Source: Nepenthes gracilis (taxonomy: Eukaryota > Streptophyta > Magnoliopsida > Caryophyllales > Nepenthaceae). From it: a stretch of 64,000 nucleotides of DNA. Below are positions 33,439 through 44,219 of the stretch, piece by piece. The stretch covers positions 4,300,126 through 4,364,125 of the forward strand of contig BSYO01000036.1 in assembly GCA_033239525.1 (NCBI GenBank), in the 5' to 3' direction. Each line of letters starts with the position of its first letter. Positions within the stretch are counted from its first letter, which is position 1. Made by a program: the position numbers and the translations under genes. The notes under the pieces are model-generated. The model was not told the DNA's origin, ran no database searches, and saw only the letters and a program-made list of their open reading frames with translations.

Positions 33439-35515
33439 TTAGGTAGCACAACAATGGCAGCTGGCAAACCAAGTTGGCCGTCCAATGCGGTAGAAATATA
33501 AACACAAAGGCAATAAAGAGAAATGGACACAAAATTGAAAAATCTCCATTTTATTGCTTCCGAATGTGTTACATGACACAACGAATGTGCCTAAATACAA
33601 GGGAGGTCCCAAAAAGTGTACAACATACGGTCTACGGGGGCGGCGGAGGCCACTTACTGTCACGAGGCTCCCCCACGAGGCTGTCTCTATGCTGCGCTGC
33701 TCTGTTGGAAGATTGATGAGGTCAACAGCGAAGTCGGGATCGACCAACCGCACAATACGCTGACTGACATTGACCCCTTCGAACAGCCGTACATACATCA
33801 TACTCTCGACCTCGTGGAGGCTCAAGTCGTTCTCCAAGGTTGGCACTCGCTCAATAAGTTGATCAATGCGCGCTCTGGCTTGATCACCCTCTTCCTTCAA
33901 ACGGGCAACCTCGGCCTTCAAGTCCGCAACCTCAGCCTTCAAGTTCGCATTCTCCGCTTCCATGCCAGCCAGAACAGTCTCGAGGGTAGCGGTCTTCTCA
34001 CGGTGCTCTCCCCTGAACCAGCCAACCTGGCATCTAACGAGGGGATCTCTGCCTCCCTATCGGCGATCACCCGGTCTCGCTGGTCCATCACTTTAATGAT
34101 GGCAGCAACCAGCTTTGATGTTTGCACAAAAGACAAACGAAGAACAAGTTAGAAATCTAGGAAAGGAGAAATTATGCAGAAGCCATTGCAAAGAATTATA
34201 CCTCCCAAACTCTTCTACTGAGCCTCTCAGGCCTAGCTTCTAGGCCTGGCTCAAGCGACGGTGGGCCAGGAGCGACGTCCTCTTGAGCTGATCTAGCAGC
34301 GGCCTCCCCAATAATCTCGTCTAGAAGCCCATCATCAGTATCATCCGTATCAACCGCAGGCTCCCCAACTACAGCCTCCGCAGCAGCTGCCGGAGGATCA
34401 TGCTCCGCCATTGGCTCCACAGCAGGAGTCTGCACGACTGGAGAGCCAATGGATGGCTCCTGCGCGTCCACCACTGGCTCATAGGCGGGCTTCGTAAAGG
34501 ACTCCGTTTGCACCGCTTGAGGAGCTGCCTGCGGCACGGTCTGTGCCAGGATAATACTTTCTCCCATGGCCACTGGTAAGTCTTTGAAGGTTTTTTTCAT
34601 GCCCGTGGTACTGCCAGGGCTGCTGCAGTTCTCGACGACAACATAATCAGGGGCCAATGATGACGAGGAAGGCATCTCCAACACCCTCTTAGGCAGTGGA
34701 CCGATAAATCCTTCATTTGTGGGACGGAGATGGATAAGTAGGCCCTTGGAGTCCTCCAGTCGCACTATCATTGCCTGCGGCCTGGGCTTTTGAACCAGGA
34801 AAGGTAGTCCCCAGTTCACCTTCTTGGTCTCTTTCCTAGAGACCAAGAAGTCCCATTTGAAGTCCACAAGGTAGTCTTTGACCAATTTGGTCAACCACTC
34901 TAAGGATGCTATCTCCGCCACGGACGGCGTCCCAGTATACACATCCGACACCTGGCCCCAGTCCTTCGCAAGGGGCCAGGTCACCGCCACACTCACAAAA
35001 AAGAACCGGTTCTTCCAGTTCTTGAGCGAATCGTAGATGGCCGTACTTATTTTGAGGCCATGACGGGGGACACGGGATATCCATTCGCCTCCCTGGTTTA
35101 TTTTAAAGAGCCCCTTCACCATCGGCATCGTCAACCTCTTAGAGTGCTTGCGAAGAAAAATACAAAGGGTGTAGATACACCGTACGGCGTTGGCATGAAG
35201 TTGGGCAACTTGGACTCATAGGGCTTGCAGGATCGACTGCAAGTAATCCGGTAGAAGAAGACGGAGGCCGCTTATCAGGTGGGCCTCGTATATCGTTATG
35301 TTCCCTGCTGGTGGAGAGAAGGCCCTGTCGTCCTTGCCCGGGACCCTCCACGCAATATCCTTAGGGATATTGAACTCAACACACAATACTTTCACGTCAC
35401 CCTCTCGAAGAACAGAGGCGATGTCGGCGACGGAGGCCATGGCTGACAAAGAGGCTAGGGTTTCTTGGAGGAACGAAGGAAAGTTGAAGACGAAGAAGAC
35501 GAAGCAAGGAGGCAT
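33439..35515 (-). pseudogene. E1 antisense additional gene (Tat aORF), two exons
   Basis: Exon 1 runs from ATG 35515 (an alternative inner ATG at 35440 starts MASVADIASVLREGDVK) to 34202, 438 codons with one stop, TGA at about 35218, where the E2 copy has Arg. It reads PPAGNITIYEAHL, DSLKNWKNRFFFVSVAVTWP and VSRKETKKVNWGLPF, like the domain named putative gypsy-type transposon in plant proteins. An acidic Pro/Ala-rich linker follows. A donor GAG|GTATAA ends the exon. Exon 2 starts ACATCAAAGCTGG at 34121, after an 80-bp intron, and encodes a coiled coil (MEAENANLKAEVADLKAEVA) after one frameshift near 34040. In E1 the acceptor is AA, in E2 it is AG. The function is unknown. Confidence 0.72.
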
Positions 35516-35757
35516 GGAGGAATATTCAAAATGAGGAGGGAAACTTAAACGGAAAAGTGTGAAACGCCTTAAACAGCCTCAGATAGGACGCCGTCAGTCC
35601 TGCCACGTGTCGCCTCCCTGATTGGCCCTTCAAAAGGCAAATCTCTGACGCATTAATGGCCCTGATATCCGCCCAACTAAAAGAAGACGCGTGTCTACTT
35701 TTGGCCTGACAAGCCAACTAATGGCCATGTGTTAATCAAGGGCTCGCAGAACGTCTT

Positions 35758-35845
35758 TCGAAACTGACCAAAGACGGTCAACAGCTCCGGTCAACATTCT
35801 TCTTCAGAACTGACCAAAGACGGTCAACAGCTCCAGTTAACCTCC
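35758..35845. promoter_or_regulatory. Repeated W-box-like motifs at the head of the antisense gene
   Basis: ACTGACCAAAGACGGTCAAC occurs twice, 48 bases apart, with another GGTCAAC between. GGTCAA is TTGACC on the minus strand, the core of WRKY-binding W-boxes. They lie between the antisense TATA box and its start codon. Binding is an inference from the motif only. Confidence 0.45.
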
Positions 35846-35853
35846 CTCTCCGT

Positions 35854-35861
35854 CTTTTATA
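35854..35861 (-). promoter_or_regulatory. TATA box for the antisense gene of E1
   Basis: On the minus strand CTCTATAAAAGACGG, a consensus plant TATA box about 340 bases upstream of the antisense start codon. In E2 the same site reads CATGAAAG on the minus strand, so the box is lost there. Confidence 0.5.
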
Positions 35862-35958
35862 GAGTCCTCCGGGATCCTCAAATGATGAAGGGCAGTGAGG
35901 GGCATTCCATCATGAACATGTCGGAGGCCAGAATTCTGGCCACCGGCATGGGGGCTAG

Positions 35959-37104
35959 TGATGGGTATACCATAATATGGTCTGGCCCACGGTCAAAGAA
36001 GGCTTAAATAGCCTGCTGGATGGCCAACTAAAAAACGGCCCAATAGGAGGCGAAGGCCCAAGTCCTAAAAGGCCTAAAATGGTCAACGCCAGCGTTGATC
36101 GTTTAGATTTTAGCAAGCGGCCAACTCGTGTACAGACGGTCAACTCGAGAGTTGACCGGATGTACTGTAGTGGTAGGCCCAAAGAGGCTTCAAACCTGCT
36201 ACGGTCCAGGCCCAAATTGGCAGGCAAATACATGCACGAAAAGCAACGATCCTTTCATGATCACATGCCATTTCGAAAAGCTGATCTTCTCCAAAAAAGG
36301 TGGAAATGAACTCAGCGTCAACAAAACGGTCACAAAAGCATGAGACGATCTGAAGATCTGTTGCACTGTACAGCAGAAAGAGGATCCATCAAATCACGAC
36401 TGTCAAGCCCACCAACTCTGAGAAGGCTGCCATTGCCAGTCTAAGAGGAGCACGCCACCTTGCCCAGAGAAGGAGGCTCTTAAACTGTCTATAAAAGCTT
36501 AAGATCTTCGTTCTAGAAGACACATGCTCTTATAGGTTCATACAAGCTCACGAATAAACACGAAAGCTTACTCGGAAACAGAAGCTCTCTTGCTCATTCA
36601 TTAACTTGTCTTCCTGAGAACACTGAAAACCAATTTCCTGAAAGACATCCTACAGTCTCCCACACGAACACTTACAGAGCTTGAACAGAGGCTTATCTTC
36701 TCTTTCTCTCTACACAAGCGTTCGTCATCCAATCCTACCAAAGGCCTCCGGATTCTAGGAGACCTTTTCGGCTTTTTGAGAATCGTTCTCTAAAGTTTTC
36801 ACGCTTTTGCGACGTCGCTTCCTTACGCTCTCTGCGAGTAGGAAACGAGAGCTCACATTCTCAACGAGCCAACACTCCCGACCATCCTACTCTCTCTCTC
36901 TTTTGATTTTCAGTTTACCTTCTCTGCTTAGAAGGCTTTTATTGACTTGAACGTCGGAGTGTTTTCGGTGGGACAACATCCCGCCGACACATTGACCTCT
37001 CGTTCACTTTAGTGGTGTGCAGGATTCAGACTCAGTGAACGGAGCCGGGTCGAGCTATCCAGACGAATTCGAATCTGTTCGAAGTCGGATCCAAGTATGC
37101 ATCA
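35959..37104 (+). repeat. 3' LTR of E1
   Basis: TGATGGGTATACC to ATGCATCA, same length as the 5' LTR, with TATAAAAG at 36490-36497. Preceded by a short G-rich stretch (CATGGGGGCTAG) that would be the polypurine tract. Followed by the GATTG target duplication. Confidence 0.92.
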
Positions 37105-37585
37105 GATTGCTATTTACGAAGGTATGGTGAACAAATGTAATTTAATCAATTTTCGTATGAGAAACAAAAATTTGGTACCTCTAAGGCCCTTGAATTTTTA
37201 AAAGATTGACATTAAATCGACATTATTAAATAATATGATATTTTATCTATCTACCTATACGGTCAAATTTATAAAAAAAAATACATGAATGAATGAGTAT
37301 TCTATCATGTAAAATTATTTATTAAGCAATCCTGTAGCATTATCCTTTATAAAATCAACTTAATTAGGGCACAAATTAATGAGTAATGTGTCCATGCTAT
37401 CATATCCGTATAAAAATAAATAGTTGAATGAGTATTATATTATTTTAAAATATTTATTATAAATATTTATTATGAGTACCCAAAATGTTTTCAAATTTCA
37501 AAATGAACTTAAATGGGGCATGAAGGTATTGAAATTGGGAGGAGAAATTAAATTCCATATCCACAAAAATTTTCATCCAACAAAT
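37105..37585. other. AT-rich DNA between E1 and the copia LTR
   Basis: Begins with the right-hand GATTG of E1. The rest resembles the AT-rich spacer left of E1, and I see no gene in it. Confidence 0.5.
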
Positions 37586-38649
37586 TGTTGGGACTGATCA
37601 CTGCCTTGTGGATGCTCAACAAACTGGAGGCGTCATCAGAGGTTGAACAGGACTTGTGTGGAGTGCTGTAAACAGGTTGCAGTAGAAAGTTCTGAGGACT
37701 TTATGCAACAGAAGGCCTGAGAACTTTGCGGAGTTGGACGAGCAACAAAGTGGACGGCCAAGGATGCACATTGGCAGGCACGAATTTGCCTTGGCGCCAA
37801 GAAGGCAAATGGCGGGTGCATGGACGGCCAAGGTACGACCAAGGCATTGGACGGCCAGGGCACACGACTGATGGAACATGGACAACCAAAGAGCCAATGG
37901 GGGAGCAGACGAAGTGCACGGACGGCCAATGGGCCAAAGGGAAGACACGGTATTTACCAATGTATGTCACCGGTATGGAATCGATTGCAGATATGGCTGA
38001 GTGTACAGTAGCGTCCGGAGACATGGGTTGGGCACAGTGACGACCAAGCATTTGTCCACACGTAACCTGCCTATCGGTTGAAGGTCTTCGGGCAGATCAT
38101 TATATATATGCATGCCGGGAATGTTGTGCTCTGCATGTGCAAGGCACCATGAGAGTGACCATGGGTGTGTGAAAAACACCAAGGGTGAGAATTCACCAAG
38201 GGCTTGCGTAGCTAGGGGCATTGTGTGCCAGGCTACATGTGTGTAGGGGTGAAACGGTGGTTGCCGTTTTACCAATACTTGTAAAATATTTAAGAAAAGT
38301 ACACCATCAGTGAGAGGAAGATGAGAGAAAAACAGTGAGTAAAAAGGAGAGTTTTATTCTTTACTCTGGAGAGGTTTTTCTTAGTCATTCTCGAGTGTGT
38401 TACAGATATTCTGTCTCTGTATTTATGTAACCATTTTATATAGTGAAATCTATTAATAGATTTTGTGTCCCATGGCTTTTTTCCTTAGTTGAGAATGGGC
38501 TTTTTTCCTTAGTTGAGAATGGGTTTCCATGTAAAAAATAATGTGCATCTCTTGTCTTCTTATTCCTACTAAATGGTAGCTGACGATGACCGGGAGTTTG
38601 AATTTTTTGCTGCTACCGGATTGGTGGATCCGGGTACTGAACCCCATCA
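37586..38649 (+). repeat. Ty1/copia-type LTR
   Basis: Begins TGTTGGGACTGATCACTGCC and ends GAACCCCATCA, directly followed by a tRNA-iMet primer site, which fixes its right end and orientation. The 3' part (TATAGTGAAATC, CCCATGGCTTTTTTCC, GGGTTTCCATGTAAA) resembles the R/U5 of Tork/Tnt1-like copia LTRs. It contains a 24-bp direct repeat at 38476-38523. Open frames within it are not genes. Confidence 0.78.
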
Positions 38650-38910
38650 AGTGGTATCAGAGACAGATTTAGATCGGCCTAGGCCTGGGAAGGGCTACTT
38701 GCGGAGGGTGTGACCGGAGAAGGCTATCTGCAGAAGTGCTGACCTGTTGTCAGGTAGAGTGAAGCGTCACAAAGGGAATGCTGCCAAGTGAAGTGTTACA
38801 GAAGTGGAGCCGCCGAGGTCTGTGATCGTCGAAGTGAATCTGGAGTCATCGTGGAGGAGTTTGCCATTTAGTGTTGAGTTGGAAGGAATGGTAAAAAGCA
38901 CAGTGAAGTC
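38650..38910 (+). other. Copia primer-binding site and leader
   Basis: TGGTATCAGAGAC starts at 38652, the standard plant initiator-Met tRNA primer site. A short leader follows to ATGGTAAAAAGCACAGTGAA near 38889, which may be the first codons of gag. The copia sequence then ends abruptly in Tat integrase sequence. No copia gag-pol or 3' LTR is present in the window. Confidence 0.75.
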
Positions 38911-39870
38911 CACCTCGGGATCTGTGGATCGCACATTAGCGAAAAAAACTTAACTTTTAAGATCATGCGTCAGGGCTACTATTAGCCATCGATGAAAAAG
39001 GACGCTCTTGAATTTGTGAAGAAATGTGAAAGCTGCTAACTTCACAGCAGCCTTCACTGCCAGCCATCCGTGGACCTGAAGACTCTTTAGGCCCCTTGGC
39101 CCTTTGCGCAATGGGGGCTCGATCTTCTCGGCCCATTTCCCATTGCCACGGTGCAAAGGAAGTTCATCACATGGGCATCGACTACTTCACCAAGTAGATC
39201 GAGGCCACCCCACTGGCAAAGATTACGGAGCATAACGCCCTGGAATTCCTTTGCCATAACATCATTGGCAGTTCGGTGTCCCTGAGGTTGTTGAGACTGA
39301 CAACGGGACCCAATTCTCAAAAAAACACTTCACTAAGTATTGTGCCAGCCTTGGCGTCAAGCTGGTCCATACTTCGGTGGCATACCCCCAAGCAAATGGA
39401 CAGGTGGAGGTCACAAACCGAACGCTACTCCACGGGTTAAAAACTAAGCTGGAGGACACAGGGGGGCTCCGGGTAGATGAGCTCCCCTCCGTTCTCTGGT
39501 CTTATCGAACAACCCCAAAGGAACCAATGCACGAGACGCCCTTCAGCCTCTGTTACGAGATTGAAACGGTAATTCCGGTCGAAATCGGGCTCCCAAGTCT
39601 TAGGGTGGAATCGTTCGACCCACAAGCTAACTCCCAAAAAATCAGGGAGCACCTAGACTTGTTAGAGGAAGCCCGCGACACCGCCAGAGTACGTACAGCG
39701 GCCTACCAACATCGGATTGCCGATACTACAACCAAAAGGTTAAGGTGCGGCGATACAATGTTGGAGACCTGGTCCTACGAGGCGTCGAAACCACAGGCAA
39801 GCTGGCCGGCCGTAATAAACTGGCCGGTGATTCGATGTTGGAGCCAGGACGGGAAGTTGGTTCTACGAAA
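38911..39870 (+). pseudogene. E2 integrase
   Basis: Starts in the zinc-binding region (HLGICGSHISEKN, KKCESC) with TAG at 38983 and TAA at 39037, the same two codon positions that are stops in E1. The core keeps WGLDLLGPF with the catalytic Asp (GAT 39121-39123). After a frameshift near 39170 it continues with VPEVV and DNGTQF, then an open stretch from 39377 with AYPQANGQVEVTNRTLLHGL and ETPFSLCYEIETVIPVEIGL to about 39780. The C-terminus is shorter than in E1. Confidence 0.85.
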
Positions 39871-39877
39871 GGCGCAG

Positions 39878-40009
39878 GTACGTACTTGTATTATTGTGTG
39901 TGTGCGCATTCGTCTGCTTATTTTAATTTGTCAAAATGAGTGTTCACTTAACATACTGCTGCCTTCCTTTGTGTGCATGCATATATATATATATGTGTTT
40001 GCTTTGCAG
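39878..40009 (+). other. Possible 3'-UTR intron of the E2 sense transcript
   Basis: GCAG|GTACGTACTTG donor and TGTTTGCTTTGCAG| acceptor, 132 bp apart, colinear with the E1 candidate at 32841-32971. The acceptor here is a textbook plant site. Confidence 0.45.
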
Positions 40010-40059
40010 GTTATCCAACCTAGACTGCCCCTAAGTTGGGACGGTCCTCACCCTCTCGT

Positions 40060-40300
40060 TGATAAACCCTGGTCATCCAGGCGGCCCGCAAGTGGTCGAA
40101 CATGAACCTCGGTCATCCGAGCGGCTCATTAGCGGTCGTATTTAAACCCTGGTCATCCAGGTGGCCCGTAAGCGGTCTAATGTGAACCTCGATCATCCGA
40201 GCAGCCCATTAGCGGTCGTATTTAAACCCTAGTCATCCAGGTGGCCCGTAAATGGTCTAATCTAAACCTTGGTCATCTAGGTGGCCCGATAGCAGTCAAA
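40060..40300. repeat. Tandem covarying hairpin array in E2
   Basis: Six units of about 40 bp: CCTGG-TCAT-CCAGG, CTCGG-TCAT-CCGAG, CCTGG-TCAT-CCAGG, CTCGA-TCAT-CCGAG, CCTAG-TCAT-CCAGG and CTTGG-TCAT-CTAGG, in the same order as the first units of E1. Stem types alternate in both copies. The changes that break pairing here (G to A, C to T) look like recent decay. Confidence 0.85.
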
Positions 40301-40699
40301 ATCTTAGGGGGCTAACGCAACACACGCCACGACCTCCTCTATGAAGAGATAGCGTGATCAGTCAATGATGGTCGAAGGGAGAAGAATCCTTCTCCAACGC
40401 TGGCCGTCCAAGTCAGCACTTGGGCAGCGCCGCCATGCCGGTTAACACAACCGCCTGCAAAGCCTAAGGACCTCACTCATTAGGCAACACAAGAATGGCA
40501 GCTGGCCCACCAAGTTGGCCGTCCAATGCAACAAATATGCAAACACAAAAGTAGTAAAGGCAAATGGACACAAAGTTGAAAAAATTTCCATTTTATTGCT
40601 TCCGAATGTGTTACAAGATACATCTTATGTACGTAAATAGTATGGAGGTCCCAAAAATGTACAACATAAGAGGCTACGGGGGAGGCGGAGGCCTCTGAC

Positions 40700-42524
40700 T
40701 GTCACGGAGCTCCCCCACGAGGCTGTCTCTGTGCTGCGCCGCTCTGTTGAATAGATTGATGAGGTCAACGGGAAAGTCGGGATCGACCAACCGCACAATG
40801 CACTGACTGATGTTAACCCCTTCCAACAGCCGTGCGTACATCATGCCCTGATCTCGTAGGGGCGAATGCGAAGGCTCAAGTCATTCTCCAAGGTTACCAC
40901 TCGCCTGGCAAGTTGATTAATGCGCGCTTTGGCTTGATCGCCCTCATCCTTCAGACGGGCAAACTCGGCCTTCAAGTCCGCAACCTCAGCGTTTAAGTTG
41001 GCACTCTCCGTTTCAACCCCCGCCAGGAAGTCTCGAGGGCAGCAGTCTCCTCACGGTGTTCCCCCCCGAAGCACCCAACCTAGCATCCAGCCAGGTGATC
41101 TCCGCCTCCCTATCGGCGATCACTCGGTCACGCTGCTCCATCGCCTTGACGACAGTAGCAGCCAGCTTTGACGTCTACACAAAAGACAAACGAAGAACAA
41201 GTTAGAAATCCAAGAAATAAGAAAGTATCCAGAAGCCATCACCAAGAAATATACCTCCCAAATTCTCCTCACGGGCCTCTCGAGCCTAGCCTCTAGACCT
41301 AGCCCAGGCGGCGGTGGGCCAGGAGCGATGTCCTCTCGAGCTCAGCTGGCAGCAGCCTCCTCCAGGATCTCATCCAGCAGCCCTTCATCAATGTCGTCCA
41401 TAGCAACCGCAGGCTCCCCGACTACAGCCTCCACAACAGTTGCCGGAGGATCAAACTCCACCATTGGCTCCACAGCAGGAGTCCGCATGACTGGAGAGCC
41501 AACGGATGGCTCCTGTTCCTCCACCACTGGCTCACAGGCAGGCTCCGTAAAGGACTCTGTATGCACCGCTCGAGGAGCCGCCTATGGCGCGGGCTACGCC
41601 AGGATGATATTTTCTTCCATGGCCACCGGCCGGTCTTCGAAGGTTTTTTCCATGCCCGTGGTACTGCCGAGGCTGCTGCAGATCCCGATGCAACGTAATC
41701 GGGGCATGACGACAACGAGGAGGGTGTCTCTAACACCCTTTTAGGCAGCGGACCAATAAAGCCTTCTTCTATGGGGTGGAGACAGATAAGCAGACCCTTG
41801 GAGTCCTCCAGCCGCATCATCCTTGCCGGCGGCATGGGCTTTTGAACCGGGGAAGGTGGTCCCCAGTTCACCTTCTTGGTCTCTACCCTAGAGACCAAGA
41901 AGTCCCGCTTGAAGTCCACAAGGTGGTCCTTAACCAATTTGGTCAACCACTCTAAGGACACCATCTCCGCTACAAACGACATCCCAGTATGCACATCCGG
42001 CACCTGGTTCCAGTCCTTCGCAAGAGGCTAGGTCACCGCTACTCTCACGAAAAAGAACCAATTCTTCCAGGACGGGGGACGAGGGATATCCACTCGCCTC
42101 CCTGGTTTATTTTGAAGAGAACCTTCACCATCGGCATCGTCAACCTCTTAGAGTGCTTGCAAAGAAAAATACAGAGGCTACAGATATACCATATGGCGTT
42201 GGTGTAAAGTTGAGAAACTAGGACTCGTAGGGCTTGCAGGATCGACCGCAAGTCATCCTGCAAAGGAAGACGGAGGCCGCTCCTCAGGTGGGCCTCGTAT
42301 ATCGTTATGTGCTCTGCTGGTGGAGAGAAGGCCCTGTCGTCCTTGCCTGGGACCCTCCACGCAATATCCTTAGGGATATTAAACTCAACATACAATGCTT
42401 TCACATCACCCTTTTGAAGGACAGAGGCAATGTCGGTGACGGATGCCATGGCTAACAAAGAGGCTAGGGTTTCTTGAAGGAATGAAGGAAACTCGAAGAC
42501 GAAGAAGAGGAAGCAAGGAGGCAT
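40700..42524 (-). pseudogene. E2 antisense additional gene, frameshifted
   Basis: ATG at 42524 (inner ATG at 42449, MASVTDIASVLQKGDVK) opens 159 codons without the TGA seen in E1, through ITIYEAHLRSGLRLPLQDDL and MPMVKVLFKINQGGEWIS. A deletion of about 50 bases near 42070 removes the LKNWK segment and shifts the frame. 42003-41422 and 41566-41342 continue it with LVSRVETKKVNWGPPS and the acidic linker. The intron (GTATAT donor near 41257; TTTTGTGTAG acceptor near 41177) is intact by sequence. Exon 2 reads TSKLAATVVKAMEQRDRV and then coiled-coil codons down to about 40700. Confidence 0.72.
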
Positions 42525-42769
42525 GGAGGAATGTTTAAAACGAGGAGGGAAAACTTAAACGGCGAAGTATAAAACGCCTTTAGCCGCCTCAGAAAGGATG
42601 ACATCAATCCTACCACGTGTCGCCTCCCTGATTGACCTTTCAAAAGGCAAATCTCTTATGCATTAATGGCCCGAATATCTGCCGAACCAAAAGAAGACGC
42701 GTGCCTACTTTTGGCCTGACAAGCCGGCTGATGGCCACGCGTCAATCAAGGGCTCGCAGAAAGTCTTCC

Positions 42770-42905
42770 GAAACTGACCAAAGACGGTCAACAGTTTCGT
42801 CCAACATCTTCTCCGGAACTGACCAAAGACAATCAACAGCTCCAGTCAACATTCTTCTCCGAAACTGATCAAAGACGGTCAACAGTTTCGGTCAATAGCT
42901 CCGAT
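42770..42905. promoter_or_regulatory. Repeated W-box-like motifs at the head of the E2 antisense gene
   Basis: Three copies of a unit like AAACTGACCAAAGACGGTCA, one more than in E1, with further GTCAA motifs between. Same position relative to the antisense start codon as in E1. Confidence 0.45.
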
Positions 42906-43026
42906 TAACTTCTCTCTCCGCCTTTCATGGAGTCCTCCTGGATCCTCAAACGACGAAGGGCAATGAGGGACATCCCATCATGAACATACCGGAGACCAGA
43001 ATTCTGGCCATCGGGATAGGGGCTAG

Positions 43027-44219
43027 TGATGGGTATACCATGATATGGGTTGGCCTACGGTCAAAGAAGGCCCAAATGACCTGCTCGACGGTCAACTCAA
43101 AAGCGGCCCAACAGGAGGCGCAGGCCCAAATCCTGAAAGGCCCAAGAGGGTCAACGCCAGCGTTGACGGACCAAACTTCAGCAGGCGGTCAACTCACGTA
43201 CAGACGGTCAACTCGAGCATTGATCGGATGTACTGTAGCGGCAGGCCCAAAAAGGTTTCGAACCTACTACGGCCTAGGCCCAAACTGGCAGGCAAACACA
43301 TGCACAAAAAACAACGGTCCTTTCATGATCACATGCCTTTCCAAAAAGCTGATCTTCTCCAAAAAGGGCGGCAATGACTTCAGCACCAACAAAACGGTCA
43401 CAAAGGCATGAGACAATCTGAAGATCCGTTGTACTGTGCAGTAGAAAGAGGATCCATCAAATCACGACTGTCAAGCCCACCAACTCTGAGGAAGCCGCCA
43501 TTGCCAGTTCAGGAGGAGCACGCCACATTGCCTAAGGAAGGAGGCTCTTCTGCTGTCGATAAAAGCTTAAGGTCTTCGTTCTGGAAGACACATGCTTTTA
43601 CAGGCTCTTACACACACTTTTATGTGCTCATACAAGCTCATATACACACAGGCAATCTCAAACACACAAGCTCACGAACAAACACGAGAACTAACTCAGA
43701 AATAGAAGCTCCCTTGTTGATTCTCTAACTTGTCTATCGAGAACCTGGCTTCCGAAAAGACTTCTTACAGTCTCACCCACACGAACGCTTACAGTGTTTG
43801 AACGGAGGCTCATCTTCTCCCTCTCTCTCTACAAGCGTTCGTTTTCTAATCCCACCAGAGGCCTCCGGATCCACGGAGACCTTTCCGACTTTCTGAGAAT
43901 CATTCCCTAAAGCTTCCACACTTTCGAGACATCGCTTCCTTATGCACTCTGTGAGCAAGAAGCGAGAGCTCACACTCTCAACAAGCCAACACTCCCGACC
44001 ATCCTATTCTCTCTCTTTTGCTTTCCAGTTTACCTTCCTTACTTAGAGGACGTTTACTAACTTGAGCGTCGGAGTATTTTCGGTGGGATAACATCCCGCC
44101 GACACACTGACCTCTCATTCGCTTTAGTGGTGTGCAGGATTCAGACTCAATGAACGAAGTCGGGTTGGGCTTTCTAGATGAATCCGAATCTATTCAAAGT
44201 CGGATCCAAGTACGCATCA
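43027..44219 (+). repeat. 3' LTR of E2
   Basis: TGATGGGTATACCATGATAT to TACGCATCA, 1193 bp. Similar along its length to the E1 LTRs, with an extra insertion around 43607-43670 (TACACACACTTTTATGTGCT). The TATA position reads GATAAAAG at about 43559. Confidence 0.92.

Larger units (their letters stand above)
26150..37104 (+). mobile_element. Complete Tat-lineage Ty3/gypsy element E1 with antisense gene
   Basis: 10,955 bp. LTRs at 26150-27295 and 35959-37104 (both 1146 bp, TGATGGGTATACC to CATCA), primer site at 27297, then gag, protease, RT, RNase H, a second (archaeal-type) RNase H and integrase on the plus strand. The 3' region of about 3 kb encodes a gene on the minus strand. This order, and the dual RNase H, define the plant Tat lineage. 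The two LTRs differ at many sites, mostly transitions, and pol carries stops and frameshifts, so the insertion is old and cannot move by itself. The perfect 5-bp target duplication shows that both ends belong to one insertion. Confidence 0.93.
38911..44219 (+). mobile_element. 5'-truncated Tat element E2
   Basis: Colinear with E1 from the integrase HHCC region (E1 about 31782) to the end of the 3' LTR. It lacks the 5' LTR, gag, protease, RT and both RNases H. Its left border is fused to copia leader sequence near 38911. Several diagnostic sites are healthier than in E1: the integrase first Asp, the antisense intron acceptor and the absence of the antisense TGA. It is not a simple duplication of E1. 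Confidence 0.9.

Noticed and set aside
37726..38040. Frames of 104-116 codons on both strands
   Set aside because: Within the copia LTR and without similarity to any protein family. LTR sequence explains them.
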